Of a DNA stretch of 64,000 nt, positions 61,613 to 64,000 are shown in pieces (the first letter of the stretch is position 1; each line of letters begins with the position of its first letter). Made by a program: the position numbers and the translations under genes. A model generated the notes under the pieces. The model saw nothing but the letters and a program-made list of their open reading frames with translations. It was not told the origin of the DNA and made no database searches. This stretch comes from Diogma glabrata. Taxonomy: Eukaryota; Arthropoda; Insecta; Diptera; Cylindrotomidae. The DNA lies in NCBI GenBank assembly GCA_963693315.1, contig OY856186.1, positions 93,097,802-93,161,801 of the forward strand. Direction: 5' to 3'.

Positions 61613-61939
61613 TTATCTATCTATAATGTTACTAAAAAACCATTCGAAATATCCTTCTTGCCCGACTTCGATATTTTGTTCTTCGTTAACCTGCAGATCA
61701 TCTGTTTGAGAATCAAACCAGTTTTGCCCATCCTGCCATTCCTCTTCTTCCTCCTCTTCAAGTAATTGTGGTGGTGATGGTGGTGGTATAAATTCTTGAA
61801 AAAATGAGGTCACCTCGTCAACATCAACATCATAATCATTCGTGGTTGAACTAATTTGGTTTTCTTGTGTAATTTTATTTAAAAAACAATTTTCATTACT
61901 TTCGTTGGTAAACGGAAACGAAGTCGAATCAGCTTCCAT
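61613..61939 (-). CDS. acidic ORF of unknown function
   Basis: ATG at 61939, 108 codons. The sequence is acidic with a poly-Glu run (EEEEEEE), a Pro-rich patch (FIPPPSPPQLL) and aromatic/acidic end (YFEWFF). No domain is recognisable. It converges on the plus-strand ORF that ends at 61566. A coding role is uncertain; the composition could reflect GAA/CTT-rich DNA. Confidence 0.35.
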   Translation of the reverse strand: MEADSTSFPFTNESNENCFLNKITQENQISSTTNDYDVDVDEVTSFFQEFIPPPSPPQLLEEEEEEEWQDGQNWFDSQTDDLQVNEEQNIEVGQEGYFEWFFSNIIDR

Positions 61940-61974
61940 ATTAAAAGTTGATTTCTGTAGGAAGACTGAGGATT

Positions 61975-62130
61975 TCTACAAAAATTTAGCTATTATGTAT
62001 ACTATACTATACTTTTCAGAATGTATACTTTTCAGAATCAGCTGCCTCTATAGAAAGAGAAACTAAATATTATATAGAAATATAGAAAAAGAATATAGAA
62101 AGAGAAACTAAATATTGTGTATATTGTGTA
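61975..62130. repeat. short imperfect tandem repeats
   Basis: ATAGAAAGAGAAACTAAATATT occurs twice (about 62049 and 62095; quoted in part as GAAAGAGAAACTAAATATT) with ATATAGAA and TATTGTGTATA variants between and after. No gene. Confidence 0.7.
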
Positions 62131-62133
62131 TAG

Positions 62134-62193
62134 GATGTCACGACCACAAATTGTTTCAGAGCTACACAGGCCACTTAGAAAAAATTTTTAGTT
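62134..62193 (+). pseudogene. Polinton integrase N-terminal scrap
   Basis: ATG at 62134 encodes MSRPQIVSELHRPLRKNF then a stop. The ELH.P.R.NF word is typical near the N-terminus of Polinton integrases. Nothing further of the integrase follows, so this is a fragment of about 18 residues. Confidence 0.5.
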
Positions 62194-63190
62194 TACAAGC
62201 AGGAATTCAAACTATTCGTAGTCAATCTCTTAGTGTCAACAGGGAAGAGGCCGATATATTTAACAACCTTGTTGATTTTCTTCATGCTGTAATGATTCAC
62301 TACTTAGATTATAAAATATACAGGATAAGTAATATTTGTGTATGTACACTATAAAACTATAAAAAATTGAGGCTGTTTTTAAATTCAAATTTCGCATTGA
62401 AAATAATTTCCACAAAAGAAAAGGTTCCTGTAAAAATAAATACAAAAATACAGGGTCCCATGCAGCATTTTTATCTCTTTCCATTTATAGAAAAAAATAT
62501 ATTATTATTCTTCTATTGCCAGAAAGAAGTAACCGCCAAATAATATATAGTTCATTTTAATTTCATTCTAAATTAAAACAAAACCTGAAACAGTAAACCA
62601 TATAAACAATATCCATTTCATTTTAAATTTAGTTTAAATGAAAACAAAACCAAAGCGTACATGATAAAATTTTAGTTTGGATCAAATTTTCAGTTTTAAT
62701 ATTATCAGTTTTATTTTAACCGAAATACTTTTGACAAACATAAAATAAAATTGAATTTGGTTGGTCATTCTCCAATCGGTAAAAATGTCAAATACAAAAT
62801 TTCTACATAAGTCTGTTATTTTGTAAGCATATATTTGGTCAAGCAAGGGTAAACCTCGATGATATTTAAATTTCTAGGCTACTGTGTTTTTTCAGTGCAA
62901 ATACTATCACGTTAAAATCGCACACTACTTTATGTAAATAAAAATAACTTCAACTTAAAAGATATTACTTATCCTGTGCATTTTATAATCTAAGATTCAC
63001 TATAAAAATTCCGAACAAAATATAAGAGCGTATGTTGAAAAATACATAAAAACCTGTGAAGAAAAACAGGCGGAAAAGTTGCATGAAGAAATTAAAACCC
63101 CAAAGCAGCGGATCAATGTGCAGTGTAATTTTTCTAGATTATTTTTCGAGATACCTGTAATATTAAACAATAAACGCAAAATTGTACGAA
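62187..63190 (+). pseudogene. second copy of the Polinton-associated ORF, split by an insertion
   Basis: 62187-62302 matches 61262-61376 (QAGIQTIRSQSLSVNREEAD..) and 62995-63190 matches 61369-61566 (SEQNIRAYVEKYIKTCEEKQ). The two halves are separated by the element at 62303-62994. Identity is high, about one difference per 20-30 bases. Confidence 0.85.
62303..62994. mobile_element. 692-bp MITE with 8-bp target duplication
   Basis: Ends are CTTAGATTATAAAATATACA and, inverted, CTTAGATTATAAAATGCACA, continuing with GGATAAGTAATAT. ATTCACTA flanks it on both sides (62295-62302 and 62995-63002). The paralogous copy at 61369-61376 has a single ATTCACTA, so the empty site is known. An 8-bp duplication fits hAT, P or Merlin groups; the tips are not typical of hAT. 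No transposase inside. Confidence 0.92.
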
Positions 63191-63199
63191 AATAAAACA

Positions 63200-63460
63200 A
63201 TTGTCTTTTATTTTTATTTTTATTTTTATCTGTAATGTTTCTATAAAACCATTTGAAAAAATAAAAACTTAAAATTACAAAATTAAAAATTAAAAAATTA
63301 CAAATTTAAAATAAAAAATTAAAACTTAAAAATTAAAAATTAAAAAATAAAATTAAAAATTTAATTCATTATTTTTATTTTTATTTAGTTTACATTAGTT
63401 TATGTTATTATTATATACTATATATATACTAAATAATTAATTAAATATTATTAAAATAAA
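63200..63460. repeat. A/T-rich low-complexity tract
   Basis: Runs of AAATTAAAA and TTATTTTTATTTTT words; no gene. Confidence 0.8.
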
Positions 63461-63462
63461 AT

Positions 63463-63995
63463 TTACACTGGTCCCCATCCAGGTGGAAATGGTGAAGGAG
63501 AGTGAGTTGGTGGTGGTGTTTCTGATGCAGATCTTTCCATGTTTAAGCAAACAAATTCAAATTGCGGGTTGTTTAACTTTTGCGGGTCTTTCCCCAGAAA
63601 CCTCAATCTAAGGGATGCAGGGGGGTGTTGGCTCAAGTGCTCGATTGTGAACAGCATTGATGGCTGTTCAGGTAACCAAACCCACCCCTTCGTTAAAAGA
63701 TGCACCTGCACCCTGTCCCCCATGAATGTAGGTCTCATCCGCCATGCTGTTACCCTATATAAAATATTTGAATCCAGACATTCTGGATTGATAGGTGTAC
63801 TTTCGTTAAGGCTATTGAGCATATCAAAAAAAAGTTGATCTTGAGAATTAGAAATATAAAAGAATTTTAAAGAAAGTAAAATATGAAAAGAAAAGTAAAA
63901 GAAAGTAAAATATACTTACCATTATTTTTCAACTTAACTTGAGTTGTTATCTTACGCTTATTAGAATACTTTATTGATATTTTAAAGCACTCCAT
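63463..63995 (-). CDS. two-exon gene of unknown function
   Basis: Exon 1 is 63995-63920 (ATG, MECFKISIKYSNKRK) and exon 2 is 63839-63463, joined over an 80-nt intron with strong borders (AATG|GTAAGTATA ... TCTCAAG|ATCAAC) and phase completing a GAT codon. The product is 150 residues, ending at TAG/TAA before 63463. It has a basic N-terminus, a tryptophan-rich middle (TAWRMRPTFMGDRVQVHLL, GWVWLPEQPS), FEFVCLN and a proline-rich tail (PPPTHSPSPFPPGWGPV). The tail resembles late-domain-rich tails of some viral or structural proteins, but I do not recognise the family. Unlike its neighbours it shows no stop or frameshift, so it may be a working gene. It may extend past the window if there is an upstream exon. 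Confidence 0.6.
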
Positions 63996-64000
63996 TTCGC

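Noticed and set aside
1..64000. CRISPR array or bacterial defence system
   Set aside because: The tandem repeats have no spacer structure, and the genes are eukaryotic retroelements and transposons.

Overview
The window is AT-rich eukaryotic nuclear DNA, most likely from an arthropod and probably an insect. The evidence is short introns (61-80 nt) with GT..AG borders, no bacterial gene organisation, and a typical arthropod mix of transposable elements: gypsy with integrase, Penelope-like, LOA and CR1-like LINEs, a ZMYM1-like hAT, and a Polinton remnant. I cannot name the species. Almost everything recognisable is mobile or repetitive DNA, mostly broken and nested. Few sequences look like ordinary host genes.

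Layout, 1-20.6 kb: a Penelope endonuclease scrap (430-869); a frameshifted hAT transposase (about 1.56-4.2 kb) whose right end lies inside an older LINE RT fragment (4.38-4.77 kb); a 439-bp foldback element (5122-5560) followed by a 135-bp tandem repeat. A minus-strand Ty3/gypsy element (about 7.16-14.34 kb) is interrupted by a 2,869-bp DNA transposon with about 590-bp inverted repeats, inserted inside pol with a 4-bp target duplication. Then come a LINE RT fragment, degenerate minisatellites, a higher-order repeat with GGCC-rich cores, a Ulp1/SENP-type peptidase relic (17.96-18.7 kb) and remains of a multi-exon gene (19.8-20.6 kb).

20.58-42.76 kb is a tandem array of a 4,313-bp unit (units 1-5, the last partial, units 1 and 2 joined by a deletion). 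Each full unit carries the 3' ends of two convergent candidate genes. Individual units hold private insertions: a MITE-like element in unit 1, and in unit 2 a Penelope-like element with 174-bp inverted termini carrying hammerhead-ribozyme-like motifs plus a 5'-truncated CR1-like LINE. The other units give the empty site for each insertion.

42.8-64 kb: gene-poor DNA, a nearly complete LOA/Lian-like LINE (46.2-50.5 kb, endonuclease, RT and RNase H), several short tandem repeats including a 342-bp repeat in three copies, then a decayed Polinton/Maverick segment (about 60.0-63.2 kb) with an adenain-like protease, uncharacterised ORFs and an integrase scrap, split by a 692-bp element with an 8-bp target duplication. 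A two-exon gene of unknown function lies at the right edge (63463-63995, minus).

I see no operon-like or defence-like system. The most informative objects are the Penelope element with ribozyme-like termini, the 4.3-kb array, and three insertions whose empty sites can be read inside the window.
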